The notes under the pieces were generated by a model. It saw only the letters and a program-made list of their open reading frames with translations. It had not been told where the DNA came from and ran no database searches. A DNA stretch of 64,000 nucleotides from Dasypus novemcinctus (taxonomy: Eukaryota > Chordata > Mammalia > Cingulata > Dasypodidae): NCBI RefSeq assembly GCF_030445035.2, contig NC_080689.1:24643278-24707277 (forward strand). Reading direction: 5' to 3'. The translations under genes and the position numbers were made by a program. The number at the start of each line of letters is the position of its first letter. Position 1 is the first letter of the stretch. Below are positions 22,030 through 33,469 of the stretch, in pieces.

Positions 22030-22360
22030 TCAGAGGTTTTTGGCCTGAGCAGCTAGAAGGATGAAATGGTCATTTTCTGACCTGGAAAATACTGGGGAAA
22101 GAGCAAGTTCGGGAGGTGAAATCAAGAATTTGGTTTTGTTAATTTGGATGTGTTAACTTCGAGATGCCATTTAGATATCCAAGTGAAAGAGGTAGTTGGA
22201 TATCTAGGTTTCATTAGTGTATTGATAGTAGTCAAAATCATGAGATTAGGTGATATCAATGAGGGGAAAAAATACAGATGGAAAAGAGGGCCCAGGCATG
22301 AGGAAAAGCCATCAAAAAATGAGAAGTAGCAGCCAGTTAGACAGGGGGAGCAACAAATAG
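22030..22360 (+). repeat. Ancient unassigned repeat
   Basis: Text of the kind AGATATCCAAGTGAAAGAGG ... TAGTTGGATATCTAGG recurs in mammalian genomes. Family not named here. No coding potential. Confidence 0.4.
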
Positions 22361-22755
22361 AAAGAACTATCAACAGTAATAATAATCTATTTTTCACTTT
22401 GGATGGAAAGTGTAAAAATGTTCATTTTTTGTGCTTCATAACTTGGGTATGTCTTGCATACTCCTGTATTTATCAATTTCCTAACAAAATAAAAAATATC
22501 TAAGTATTTAAGGAGGAGAATCAACTAAGTCAAAATCCTCTGATTGGTCAAGTAAGACAGGATACTGACCATTGGTTTCAGCAATTTAAAGATAATAGAT
22601 GGCTGGACAAGAGCTGTTTAATGGGGTAGAGATTACTAATGCTCAGTTGGAGAAGGTTTAAGGATAAACAGGGATTTCTAGTTAAAGACAGAAAAAGAAT
22701 CCATATATTAATTCTGATCCTCCAGAAACCCCCTGAAATCATATTAGAAGGCAAC

Positions 22756-22860
22756 AAACAGAGAGCAGATGTAGCTCAGTGGCTGGGTACCTCCTTCCCC
22801 TGTACGAGGTCCTGGGTTCAATCTCCAGTATCAGGAAAAAAAAAAGCCAGCTATCACAAG
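22756..22860 (+). mobile_element. Short tRNA-headed SINE
   Basis: GAGCAGATGTAGCTCAGTGG (A box) and CCTGGGTTCAATCTCCAG (B box), followed by an A run. It consists of the tRNA-like head and tail only, without the GC-rich body of the long family. Confidence 0.8.
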
Positions 22861-23349
22861 TAGGGAAAGCTAAGAAGAGACCCAACTTACAATGCAGAAC
22901 ATTAACACTCGTGCTTTTTAAGAGTGTATGTATTTCTGGACGTAGGAGTGAAATTAAGCACAGAACGAAGCAATAATACTGAAAGTCTTGTTTTTAAGAA
23001 GCTGTAATACTCCCGTAACTCTCTGTTCCATTCCATAAGAAGACTGGAGGATTATTCTCTGGAAAAAGTAAAATAGCACACCTCAGGACCAGCGGAGCAC
23101 AGGCACAGATGTGGCCTAGGGAAACTGTTCTGAAAACAGGGGTATTACATGAAAGTTTACATTCTGAATGTTGAGGTCCCTAGACTTCTCCCACCATCAC
23201 AGATCTTAAGCAGCTTGCCATAGATCCTTCAGACAGTAAAGGAGAAAACACTCATCTGGGGAATGAGCAGTTCAAGAGAAACCTGAGATACCAATGTCAG
23301 GGATCCTAAATTGCCAATCACCCTGCAGTGATGCCCAGTTGAAACTTAA

Positions 23350-23443
23350 CTCTGGGGAGCATGTGTAGCTCAGTGGTTGAGCGCCTGCTTCCCACGTACA
23401 AGGCCTGGATCCAACCCCCAGCACCTCCTTAAAAAAAACCTTA
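23350..23443 (+). mobile_element. Short tRNA-headed SINE
   Basis: ATGTGTAGCTCAGTGGTTGA and a B-box-like GGATCCAACCCCCAGC, then an A run. Head-only type. Confidence 0.8.
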
Positions 23444-23741
23444 ATCCTGCCCAGAATAGTTCTTACTGCTCATTCTTAAATATAAGCAGAAAGCCAAAAA
23501 TCATCAAACATTTGAGGAAAGGAATTAATTTCAAAGAGAATAAAACATAGACATTAAAAAGCAATTTGAATAACAGAATCTATGTAGAAAGAAAACAAAA
23601 AAAACTATTAATTCCTCAGAGAGAAGTGACGATATTATTTTCAGGAAAAATAAAAATAAAACAGGATCCTATTTTTAAAAGGAACATTCAGAGGGAAGAA
23701 AAAACGACTTGCAAACAAAAGCCTCAAAAGAAAGACTGAAG

Positions 23742-24142
23742 GGAAGTGGATGGGCTCAACGGATAGAGGGTCTGTTCAAACCCAGGGCCTCCTCCCCCAT
23801 GTGATGAGCTGGCCCACAAGCAGTGCTGATGCGCGCAAGGAGTGCTGTGACACGCAGGGCCGTCCCCCATATAGGGGAGCCCCACACGCAAGGAGTGCGC
23901 CCCACAAGGAGAGCTGCCCAGCAGGAAAAAAGTGCAGCCTGCCCAGGAGTGGCGCCGCACACACGGAGAGCTGACACAGCAAGATGATGCAACAAAAAGA
24001 AACACAGATTCCTGGTGCCACTGACAAGAATACAAGTGGACACAGAATACACAGCAAATGGAGAGAGAGAGCAGATAACTGGAGGAGGGGGGGCGGGGAA
24101 GGGGAGAGAAATAAATTTAAAAAATAAATCTTAAAAAAAAAA
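23742..24142 (+). mobile_element. DAS-type SINE, variant
   Basis: Body and tail as in the long family. The head differs (GATGGGCTCAACGGATAGAG) and part of the region between the A and B boxes is missing. Imperfect flanking AGACTGAA repeats. Confidence 0.85.
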
Positions 24143-24149
24143 AGAGACT

Positions 24150-25170
24150 GAAAAATAAAGTGGAGAAATCCCAAGAAAGCAGAACACAAAGGCAAAGAGA
24201 TGAAAAACATGGAAGAATGGAAGAAGAAAATTAGATGATTAGATCAGGAAATGCAATATCCAAATAACAGATGCTCCATTTAAACACAATTGTAGGGGTA
24301 TCCACGCCCAGAGGAACAGACCAGTTCACAAACATAACCAATTATCTTTTTTTAGAACTCATAAATAATAGCAAACTGCTACACCTGCAAATAATGTTTT
24401 CAAAGAATAATCACACTATAGATGTTAAATGTTATTTTAGTCATCTATGCTTTTCAAATCAATAAGTTATTGCATATGCATTAATTTGTAGTCTCATAAC
24501 ATATGTTCCAATAGCTAACAAACAGCAGACTTCATGAAAAACAAAATACGTGCTTTAGAGAGGGAACCAAAAAAAAAAAAAAATAGAGTGGCAGAAATAA
24601 AGAAATAACTTAAGGACATTTCTGAGAATTGAAGAACATGTTTCCATCTTGAAGAAGCCCAGCACAATAGGTGAAAACAGACCAAAAATTATATACTTCA
24701 TTGTGGAATTTCACATCACTGAGCCCAAAGAAAAGATTCTATAAGCTTCCAGATAAAAATCAAGACTCAAAATACAGTCAGAAAAAAAACCCAAAACGAT
24801 CAGAAGAGAGCAAAACTCCCTACTCCTTAATGTGGGCTGCACATAGTGATTTTCTTCCAAAGACACAGTAGGGGAAGGAGGAAAAAGGGTAATTTTACTG
24901 TGAAAAACCTAACACTATCTTAGTTAGATATTCAATGTTAATTTCAAAAGTGGTAAGTCAGGTTGATAGAATTTGCCCTCAACAGGCTCAGAGGATATCT
25001 CTGAGATCTTCCTCCCCAGAATCCATTAACCCTAGTCTAATCATGAGAAAAATATCAGACAAATCCCAAGTGAAGGATATTTTACAAAATAACTATTACC
25101 CCTCAAAACTGTCACTGTCACCTAAAACAAGGAAAGTCTGAGAAACTGTGACAGCCAATGGAAAATGAAG
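24150..25170. other. HEATR5B intron, nothing recognised
   Basis: A-rich intronic sequence with short open frames lacking motifs; probably old degraded repeats. Confidence 0.5.
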
Positions 25171-25179
25171 GAGACATAA

Positions 25180-25430
25180 TTAACTATAATGTGGTACCCT
25201 AGATGGGATACCAGAAAAAGGACATTAGGTGAAGACTAAGGAAATCTGAAGAAAACAAAAGTACTTTAATTAATAATAATGGATCAATATTGGCTCATTA
25301 GTTATGACAAATGTACCATACTAATGTAATATGTTAATAATGGGGGACCTGGGTATGGAGAATATGAGATTCTGCACTGTCTTCTCAATTTTTCTGTAAC
25401 TCTAAAAGTGTTCTAAAAAATAAAGTTTAG
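25180..25430 (+). mobile_element. L1M-type 3' end
   Basis: ACTAATGTAATATGTTAATA, then GGGGGACCTGGGTATGGAG, then TTCTAAAAAATAAAGTTTA: an old L1 3' terminus ending at an A-rich tail. Confidence 0.6.
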
Positions 25431-25520
25431 GGAGCGGACATGGTTCAAGCAGTTGAGTGCCTGCTTTCCAAATAGGGGGTCCCGGGATCGGTTCCGGTGC
25501 CCCTAAAAAAGCAAATAAAA
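25431..25520 (+). mobile_element. Short tRNA-headed SINE
   Basis: GGGAGCGGACATGGTTCAAG head with GGTTCCGGTGCCCC B-box region and an A-rich end. It was added at the A tail of the preceding L1 end. Confidence 0.65.
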
Positions 25521-25559
25521 CAAAACTAACAACAAGCAAACCAAATGAAAAAACCAACT

Positions 25560-25652
25560 TAGGGGAGTCAATGTGGCTCAGTTGTTGAGTGCCAGCTTTC
25601 CACATACAAGGCCCCAGGATCAATCCCCAGGCAGTACCACAAAAAAAGTTTA
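25560..25652 (+). mobile_element. Short tRNA-headed SINE
   Basis: TCAATGTGGCTCAGTTGTTG head and GGATCAATCCCCAGGC B-box region, A-rich end. Confidence 0.7.
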
Positions 25653-26470
25653 TTTGAAAATAAAAAGTATCATATCTCCCAATAGCAGCATTCAAAACTC
25701 CAAAGCAGGGGTAAAAGCCTTCAAAATTCTGAGAAAACATTCTAAGAAAAGAGAAATGACTTCCAAACCAAATTTCTACATGCAGCTATACTAACAATTA
25801 TAAGGTGAGAATAAAGACAGCTTCAAACATACAAGGTCCCAAAAAATTTACCTTGCACTTGCCCTTTCTCAGGAAGCTACAAGAGGATATATAAGAGAAT
25901 AAACCAACAAAGAACAAGATGTGAGGTCTGGCTAACAGGTTATCTAAAACAAAGGAGAAGAAAAAGGAATCTCCAGGATAATGTGAAGGGGTGACCACTG
26001 TACACTAGGTAGAGAGAACACAGCCCAAACTAAAGCAGGTCAGGAGACTGCTGTAGATATTTCTTTTTAAAAAGTGAAAATGACAGAATATCTAATATGT
26101 TTGAACATATGCTAGATTTACACAACTGGGAGACAGTATAAGGATGAGTTAATGATAAAGATAAAAAATCAAGCAAAGAAAATACCAAGACAATTATTAA
26201 CTGCAGGGAAAACAAGATCTTGAAGAAGAAGATAACCAGAGCACACTACATGGCTTAGCTGTGAAGTATTTACAAAGTTAGAATAATGTAAACACTGAAC
26301 ACTGATCTAACCAAAATTAAGATATAATGTGAGAATGGGAGAAAGAAATGTATGACTATGCGGTGGAACAGGAATGTGAAAGAGTTAAATTCTCATTTTT
26401 AATAGTGGGAAAGTCAATAAGTAATGCCTAAAATTTAAAAATTAAAAAGAAGCAATAGAATAACTTTATT
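25653..26470. other. HEATR5B intron, nothing recognised
   Basis: AT-rich, no coding or repeat feature that I can name. Confidence 0.5.
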
Positions 26471-26474
26471 AAGA

Positions 26475-26612
26475 GAAAGGTATCACATTAATGTAAGATG
26501 TTATTAATAGAGGAAAATATGAGAAGGTGAGGGGGCCGGGTATATGGGAATTCCCATGTGCTTTTGATGTAACTTTTCTGAAATCTAAAACTTCTTTAAA
26601 AATTAAGTTTAT
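26475..26612 (+). mobile_element. L1M-type 3' end
   Basis: Uninterrupted copy of the repeat that the provirus split at 9697/15629: TGTAAGATGTTATTAATAG ... GGGTATATGGGAATTCCCAT ... TTAAAAATTAAGTTTATT. Confidence 0.65.
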
Positions 26613-27175
26613 TGGGAAGCAGATGTGGCTCAAGTGATAGAGCTTCTACGGACCATATGCGAGGACCTGGGTTCAATCCCTGGGGCCTCCTGGTGAAAAA
26701 GAAAAGAAAGCATGCCTGTGCGGCAAGTGCCCATGTGGTGAGCCAGTGCCCCGTGCAAGTAAGTCATGCAGCAAGATGATGATGCATCAAAAGAGAGACA
26801 ATGGAGGGGTGGGGAGTGGGTTATATGGGAATCTCTTACATTTTTTAACGCAACGTTTTGTGTGATCTATTTATCTTTTTTAAAAAAGACAATAATAAAT
26901 AAGTAAATAAACATTAATAAAAAGAGAGAGAGACAAGGCAAGATTCAAGGTGAAGCACAGCAAAAACCAGGAACTGAGGTGGCTTAATTGACAGGGAACT
27001 TCTCTCCCCATCAGAGGTCTCCAGAATTGAATCCCAGTAAATCCTAGAGGAGAGAAAAGGAGAAGAGAAGACAACATAGACAGTAAAAACAGCAGGGCAG
27101 GAGAAGGGAAAGAAGGGGGGGAATAAATAAATAAATCTCTAAAAAATAAATAATAAAGTTTATTATATGAAAAAA
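26613..27175 (+). mobile_element. Composite of tRNA-headed SINEs and L1M end
   Basis: A SINE head at 26613 (GAAGCAGATGTGGCTCAAG, B box GGGTTCAATCCC) runs into a body, then a further L1M-like phrase (GTTATATGGGAATCTCTTAC near 26820). A second tRNA-like head at about 26970 (GAGGTGGCTTAATTGACAGG) ends in a tail at about 27175. It may be a dimeric SINE interrupted by or recombined with the L1M end. Confidence 0.55.
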
Positions 27176-27179
27176 GAGA

Positions 27180-28470
27180 GAGAATGGAGCTAGATAATTT
27201 AAAAATCAGCTATAAAAAATGAATGCACTTGCTTCTAGGAAGGGGATATGACGTGGGAGGAGAGGTGGAGGCTCCTAACTTGTTTTTGTTTTTTTCTCTA
27301 ATTTTGTTATCTTTTTGACTCCTAACTCTTTAAAGCAAGTTTGTAAAAACTATTTAGCTGTTTCACCTACATATAATTTTGATTATATAAACTAAATTTT
27401 TACAAAAGGGGGGAATGGGAAGAGATTAAGTGAAGATGACAAACAGAATACTCTTTTGAGGAGTTTCACTACAACGAGGAACACTGGCTAAAAAGGAATA
27501 TGGAAATTAAGAAACAGATTTGTTTATTGTTTTAGTTCTTAAACAGTCTAAGATAATACAGCATGTTTGTGTACTGAAGGGGCAGCTCCAAATGTGAGGA
27601 AGAAATTAATGAGGCAAAAGTTTAAAAATAGGCAAAACTAATCTAAGTTGTAAGAAATGAGGTCAGTGGTTACCTTTGGGGGTGGAGGGTAGTGATTGAG
27701 AGGGAGCGAGGGGGAGGCTTCTATATTACTGAAACATTCTTTTTTGTGATGTGACTGGGAGCTCTACGGGTGTCTTCTCTTTGTAATCATTCACTGAGCT
27801 ATAGACTTATGACCTGTGTAATTTTCTGTATACATGTTTACTCTTCAAGTTTAAAGGTTTTAAAAAACTGACAATGCAGCAGAGAGAAAGGAAAGGATGG
27901 AATCTGATTAAAAGTGGAGGGGGTGGCTGTCAATAGAAGCACTGACAGTTCAGCCACAACAGGACGGAAAGCAAAGGGTGGACAGATATGGTGATGGGCG
28001 CATGTGGAAGTTCTCTGGAGTCAGTATTTTCTCAAAGAAATAGGAAGCAAAGTCACCAGTTGAGAAAGGGAAACGGAGGAGGAGGTACTAGAGAACTAGG
28101 GAGAAAAGCACATGTGGAAAACATTTCTAGGATACTAGGGAACTAAACAGTAGGATTGCTAGTCAGCACTGAGGGACCATTTGAAGTTGGTGATGATGAT
28201 TTAAGGTGACACCAATCACACAAGTCAGGTTTTTCTACAGTCACATTCAGCCATCCATGTAGAGACATGGAATAGGTACCAAGCTGGATTTAAACAATGT
28301 TTGGGTTTTGCCAGACAATAGAAAAGAAATAGGCTAGAAATTTCCATGACAGTTTAACAGTCCCAAGTTCTATAAGCAAACCACAATCTTTCCAAAACAT
28401 AATGTACATTTTTTTACGAATCATAAGCAGATGATACTCTTTACTATGTTAACCCAATTGTAAAGAAGCA
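27180..28470. other. HEATR5B intron, weak old repeats only
   Basis: No exon or named element. The purine-rich stretch around 27870-28130 looks like a degraded ancient repeat. Confidence 0.5.
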
Positions 28471-28479
28471 GTACCATAC

Positions 28480-28605
28480 CTTGTTGGCAGCAACCAAGAC
28501 TTTATCAAGAAAGCGCAACCATTCAAAGATAAAAACTGGTCTCTTTGCTTCAGTGATTTGGGCCAAAGCATCTTCATTTAGCAGTAAACTGTGGGCCAAC
28601 TCCAT
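28480..28605 (-). CDS. HEATR5B: HEATR5B coding exon 1 with start codon
   Basis: On the minus strand an ATG at 28605-28603 opens 42 codons beginning [16 protein letters not shown] and ending LVAANK, followed by a GTATGG donor. This matches the N-terminus that I recall for HEATR5B, so the start is chosen by family agreement and by the absence of an upstream in-frame exon. The exon probably extends to 28630 as 5' UTR, where a TTTAAG acceptor precedes it. An untranslated first exon is then expected in the CpG island near 29.6 kb. The four coding exons join without a frame break into 199 codons. Confidence 0.94.
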
Positions 28606-28630
28606 TAGTGGTGAAGTTTTAAATTCACAC
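28606..28630 (-). other. HEATR5B: HEATR5B 5' UTR portion of exon 2
   Basis: These 25 bases lie between a plausible minus-strand acceptor (TTTAAG at 28631-28636) and the start codon. They imply that translation starts in the second exon and that a separate non-coding first exon lies in the promoter block. The acceptor has a weak pyrimidine tract, so the exact boundary is uncertain. Confidence 0.5.
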
Positions 28631-29584
28631 CTTAAATTAATAGATATTACACTTTAAATCAATAGATTAAAAGAGAATTTTTAAATGTTTAAAGTCGAGC
28701 TTAATAAATGTAACCACTAAGAAATAAGGGTGTAGCTTTATTCTCAGTTCATTGAGGTAAAATTTACCTCTTTTAATCAAAATCTAAGAAATTAATTTTA
28801 AATACCTGACCATTACACCTCACAACTGTCTAGGTAATCAAAACAAGGGTATTTAAACACTTGTCCCTAAACCTTATCTCCTAATGTTAAAGGACACGAA
28901 GAGAATAAACAAAAACAAAAAGAAAACAAAGAAAGTTGCGTTTGATCAGGAACACTGAACAATGGAGTGGAAAGAAAGTTAAAATATTGCAAATAAGGCA
29001 TTATTTTAGGAGAATGATGCCTAGCAAAACACAAAAACCCATTTCACAAATAAGAAAACTGAAGCCCTAAGATCAAACAGCACGGCCAGACCTGACAACC
29101 TATCTGCCCCTTCTTCTTGTCCTCCGCTCTGCGTATTGCACCCTCACCACTCCCCTGCTGCACCCAGCCCAGTCCGACGTTAAACGTTCCAGCATAAAGA
29201 TCCCAGCTGGATGTCTCCAAGCGTCTTCCTACCGGGGTGGGGCGAGCACGACTCGGTCCCCGAGGCCTTGCAGCGGGCAATGCAGCCCGCAGAGGCGCCA
29301 CGCGTTCTGGGGTTGGTTTAATCCCACTACGCCGAGGACCGTCGCACAGCACCAGGGCTGGGGGAAATACAAGAGGCCGCCGCAGGCTTCGACCCGATCG
29401 GTCGGCCTGTCAACCCCAGCACGCGGCGGCTCAGTACCCAGTGCGCAGCCAAAAAAGCGAAAATGGTCATTACAAGCTCGGATTGCCTCCCCAGCCCTCT
29501 AAAAATGTACGGTGAGTGCGGCGGGGGCAGGGGTGTGTCTGAGTGCAAATGAGTACACTTGGGCTGTAGGTGGGACTGCCTCAC

Positions 29585-29780
29585 CTCCTAGTCTGCCAGG
29601 AGCGTATCAGCTGAGTTCCGCAGTAGAAGCAGCCGCGGAAGGACCCGTGTGCCCGGCCTCCCGCAGGCTTGCCTAGGAAACGAGGTAAGAGCGCGTGCGC
29701 AGAAGGTTGGTCTTGCGCAAGCGCTTAACCTAGTCTTCCCATCCCCGCCTGTCGCCGGCTAGCAGAAACAGATCTCAGAG
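29585..29780 (-). other. HEATR5B: Probable HEATR5B non-coding first exon
   Basis: Inference. On the minus strand a good donor (GAG followed by GTGAGG) falls at 29584/29585 inside the GC-rich block. The transcript would start somewhere above it, among the ETS and NRF1 motifs, and splice to the 28.6 kb exon. The transcription start cannot be fixed from sequence alone, so the upper limit given is a guess. Confidence 0.35.
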
Positions 29781-29792
29781 GAGGCCGGAAGT

Positions 29793-29864
29793 CCGGCTCT
29801 GGTTGCTGGGCGCATGCGTAGCGCGTACTCTGGGGAGCTGGCCGGGAGTGAGTGGCACTGCCAG
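29793..29864 (+). other. GPATCH11: GPATCH11 non-coding first exon (start approximate)
   Basis: A strong plus-strand donor, CCAG followed by GTAAGG, ends this exon at 29864. It lies just downstream of the ETS and NRF1 motifs. It contains no in-frame ATG that continues into the coding exon, so it should be 5' UTR. The left limit is arbitrary. An alternative donor (GAG followed by GTAAGA) at about 29684 and another (GTGAGT) near 29511 could give alternative first exons. Confidence 0.5.
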
Positions 29865-29964
29865 GTAAGGTTGGGAGTGCGCTGTTTCTAACTACCCTAT
29901 CAACTATCACCCACTTTGCCCCCGCCTTGGGATGCTTGCAGCCGGAAGGAATGGGGGAGGGCAG

Positions 29965-30390
29965 GGATCATAGATCCCTGAAGGACGTGTTTCCGAGTGA
30001 GGCGTTTCTTGTCACCTTTCTACGTAGATCCAATAACTTAACCTACTCTTGACTTAGATGAGTTATGGAACTCTCAAACTTCGTATAGCTGAAGCAGCAC
30101 TCCTTTTGCCACTTTTCCACCCCCTCGCCCCACCAAAAAGGAGACAAAAACCCTGCTCCACAGTCTTCCCACGCAAAAATGGTAACGCCATTCTTCCAAG
30201 AATTTAGGCCAAAGCCGTGGATATCTGTGGCATTGCTCTTTCAGATACTACATTCAACTTGTCAGCAAATCTTGTTAGCGCTACCTTCAAAATATACCCA
30301 GAATCCGACTACTTCTCGTCACCACCTCCAGTGCTGTCACTCTGGTCCTCCTCATCTCTTCCTGGCTTATCGCCTTATAAAATTAATGCT
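29965..30390. other. GPATCH11 intron 1, apparently unique sequence
   Basis: No repeat recognised. Short open frames are present without family signature. Confidence 0.5.
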
Positions 30391-30392
30391 GT

Positions 30393-30790
30393 AGGGAAGG
30401 ACTTGGCCCAGTGGTTAGGGCGTCCACCTACCACATGGGAGGTCCTTGGTTCAAACCCCGGGCCTCCTTGACCCGTGTGGAGCTGGCCCATGCGCAGGGC
30501 TGATACGCGCAAGGAGTGCCGTGCCACGCAGGAGTGTCTCCCGCGTAGGGGAGCCCCACGAGCAAGGAGTGCACCCTGTGAGAAGAGCCGCCCAGCGCGA
30601 AAGAAAGTGCAGCCTGCCCAGGAATGGTGCCACGCACACGGAGAGCTGACACAACAAAAAGAAACACAGATTCCCAGTGCCACTGATAAGGAAAGCAGCC
30701 ACAGAAGAACACACAGCTAGTGGACACAGAGAGCAGACAACTTGGCCGGTGGCGGGGGAGGGGGAGGGATAATAAATAAATAAATCTTTA
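30393..30790 (+). mobile_element. DAS-type SINE, full length
   Basis: GGACTTGGCCCAGTGGTTAG head, GC-rich body, AATAAATAAATC tail. No clear target duplication. Confidence 0.88.
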
Positions 30791-30867
30791 AAAAAATAAA
30801 ATAAAATTTATTCCGTGATGGAAATGAGTGATGCTATATGGTATATTGCATCGCCTTAGAGGGAACC

Positions 30868-31280
30868 TTATTTTTTTTTATTAAGATTTATTTTTTATTT
30901 ATTTCTCTCCCCAACAGTTGTCTGCTCTCTGTGTCCATTCGCTGTGTGTTCTTCTGTGACCGCTTCTGTCCTTATCAGTGGCACAGGAATCTGTTTCTTT
31001 TTGTTGCGTCATCTTGTGTCAACTCTCCTTGTGCGCAGTGCCATTTTTGGGCAGGCTGCACTTTGTTTCTCGCTGGGCGGCTCTCCTTCCCCAGGGCACT
31101 CCTTGCGGGTGGGGCTTCCCTACACCAGAGGGCACCCCTGCATGGCAGGGCACTCCTTGCGTGCATCACCACTGCGCATGGGCCAGCTCCACACAGGTCA
31201 AGGAGGCCCCAGGTTTGAACTGCGGACCTCCCATGTGATAGTCAGATGCCGTATCCATTGGGCCAAGTCTGCTTGCCTAG
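30868..31280 (-). mobile_element. DAS-type SINE, minus strand
   Basis: Antisense full-length copy, T-rich end at the left. Imperfect flanking repeats GAGGGAACCTTA and AGTGGGAACTTTA mark the insertion. Confidence 0.88.
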
Positions 31281-31399
31281 TGGGAACTTTAAAAAGCACC
31301 TGAAGCCCCCATCCAGGGGCTATGCAGTTCTAAATAGACCCTTTAAAAATAACCTTTTATCTATGTATCTTTTTTTTTTTAATTTAAAAAAATTTTTTT

Positions 31400-31620
31400 A
31401 AATCTACTTTTATCTGCAGTAGTGAGAGCACCGGGTCCTGGATTCTTTGTGGTTTTGAGCAAGTTTAGACATACCAAGCCTTAATTTCTCCAACTGGAAA
31501 GCAGGGCTTACTAATTATATCTAGTTAGTTGCTAATGATGATTAAATGGGATGAAAGTGTGTGATAGATTGGGTAAGTCCTAAACCATTATGTGTAATAT
31601 TATTACAAATGAAGAATCTG
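31400..31620 (+). repeat. MIR fragment
   Basis: GAGCAAGTTTAGACATACCA, CTCCAACTGGAAAGCAGG and the following ATGATTAAATGGGAT fit a diverged MIR. Confidence 0.5.
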
Positions 31621-31879
31621 ACAGTTAGAAACAGGTGAATTACCACAAATGCTGTGTTATTATCTTACACAATTTTAGTTTACTATGTTATAATAAAAAT
31701 AGAATTAAGCTGTGATCTTTAAGGATATACATGTAATAAAACTATAAAGAAAAGTAAGGAAGTAGTGATTATAATATACAGTAGAGACTACTCCTAAAAT
31801 GGAAGGAGATAGTGCAGTTGGGTAGGGGATTTAGAGGGCTCCTGGGGTAGCTGACAGTTCCATATCCTGACCTGGCTGA

Positions 31880-32400
31880 TAGTTTGTACTATCTATTGCT
31901 GTATAACAAATTTTCCCAAGACTTGACAACTTAAAACAACATTAAGCATTTATCTCACACTTTGTGTGGGTCAGGAATTTGTTAGCAGCTTAACTAGGTC
32001 AGACTCTTATAAAGCTGTAATGAAAATGTCAGGCTGAGTCATCTGAAGGCTTGATTGGGGCTAGAGTATTCCTTTCCATGGTGGCTCATTCATGTGGCTA
32101 GCAAGATGGCACTGACTGTTGGCAAGAGGCCTCAATTCCTCACTTAATAGACCTCTCCATAGAGCTACTTGAGTGTCCTCACTATATGCCAGCTAGCTTC
32201 CTCTAGAGTGATCTGACTAAAAGCACAAGGTGAGAGTTGCAGTGTCTTTTATGATTGGGCCTCAGAAGTCATGCTTCACTACTTCCACAATGTCGTATTT
32301 TACACAGATCAGCCTTGTTCATCATGGGAGGAAACTGCTTAAGGGTATAAAAACCAAGAAGCAAGAATCATTGGGGGCCATCTTGGAGGCTGCTATATAT
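31880..32400 (+). repeat. Ancient mammalian dispersed repeat
   Basis: Opens with ACTATCTATTGCTGTATAAC and CTTAAAACAACATTAAGCAT and ends with GGGGGCCATCTTGGAGGCTG, an order common in mammalian genomes. Family not assigned. Confidence 0.6.
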
Positions 32401-33235
32401 TTATAAGAGTGCTTGCCTCTCAATTAACCTGTGTATTTGTTATGTGTTTTTCTGTATTTGTGGTATATTTAATAAAAAATTTTAATAAGACATAATGACA
32501 TAAGAAAAAGTATTTTATTATTACAAAATCACAAATATTTGAAGACCCTTCTTGTCCTTATCATAGCTAAATACCTTTTAGGACGGTATGATATTTGGAA
32601 CACAGTGGTGGGCAGTGAGGATAGAGGGGAACTTGTCTTTGTGATTTACACCCTAGTTGGAAGATTTATATATTAAGAAACAGTAAAAAATATTCTTCAT
32701 TCAGCATAATTGTCTGTATTCTCATGGTTGCAATTGACCCCTACTCAAACAAGCTTAAGTAATGAGAACAATTATTGGTCCATCTAGCTAGGAAGGATGC
32801 TAAGTCACGGCATCAAAGAAGGAGCTGGAGAGATTAGGACATCAGGAGCTAGGATGGAGGAGACCCATTGATTTTAGTTCTATCTTTGTCTGTTTTCTCT
32901 ACCTGACTTCATTCTGCAGATAGGTTCTCCTTATATGGCTTAGAAGATGGCCACCCATAGCCCAGCTTCACATACTCCCACTTTGCAAACCTCAGTGAAG
33001 AAAGCTTTTTTCTCCCACAATCCATATGTTCATGTCATGCAATGGAAGTCATGCCTTCCTCTCTTTCTGGGTCATAGGGTACTATAATTGGCTATCTTTG
33101 TGCCAAGGGAGTTTAGAGTACTGAGACTGCCACCTCCATTAGAATCCCAGGGAGGGCAGAGGCCTGAGCTTCCAAAGGAAGGAATGTAGGGCAAACAAAA
33201 ACAACAACAAAACATATGACTATAACAAGTGGTTA
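32401..33235. other. GPATCH11 intron 1, old degraded sequence
   Basis: No coding features. The segment 32700-33030 looks like another ancient repeat that I cannot name. Confidence 0.45.
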
Positions 33236-33239
33236 CACT

Positions 33240-33385
33240 TTTGTGTCCCACAATTGAACCAGCAGCATTGACATCATCTGGGAGCCTGTTAGAAACACAG
33301 AATCTCAAGCTAGAGCCCAGAATTTAACAAGATCCCAAAGCAATTCACATACACAATGAAGTTTGAGAAGCACTGTTCTAGATAA
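33240..33385 (+). repeat. MER5A-type hAT DNA transposon fragment
   Basis: AGCAGCATTGACATCATCTG, GTTAGAAACACAGAATCTCA and GTTTGAGAAGCACTGTTCT are typical of MER5A non-autonomous elements. Confidence 0.8.
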
Positions 33386-33469
33386 TTATTTTATCCCTTC
33401 ACAAGCCAGCAATTCACAATTTTAACTGTTTTGGGTAGAAACTCTCCACAAATGTATTTCCATGTAAGT

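Larger units (their letters stand above)
29200..29960. promoter_or_regulatory. CpG-rich divergent promoter of HEATR5B and GPATCH11
   Basis: This is the only strongly GC- and CpG-rich block in an otherwise AT-rich window, and it lies between two divergent genes. It carries a perfect ETS/GABP-type core CCGGAAGT at 29785-29792, an NRF1-type palindrome GCGCATGCGT at 29810-29819 and a second NRF1-like GCGCGTGCGCAG at 29691-29702. No TATA box is evident. Housekeeping bidirectional promoters are typically of this kind. Splice donors exist on both strands (minus near 29584, plus at 29864), consistent with divergent first exons. Confidence 0.85.

Noticed and set aside
22756..22860. True tRNA gene
   Set aside because: A and B boxes are present but the sequence lacks a foldable acceptor stem and ends in an A run; it is one of many tRNA-derived SINEs.
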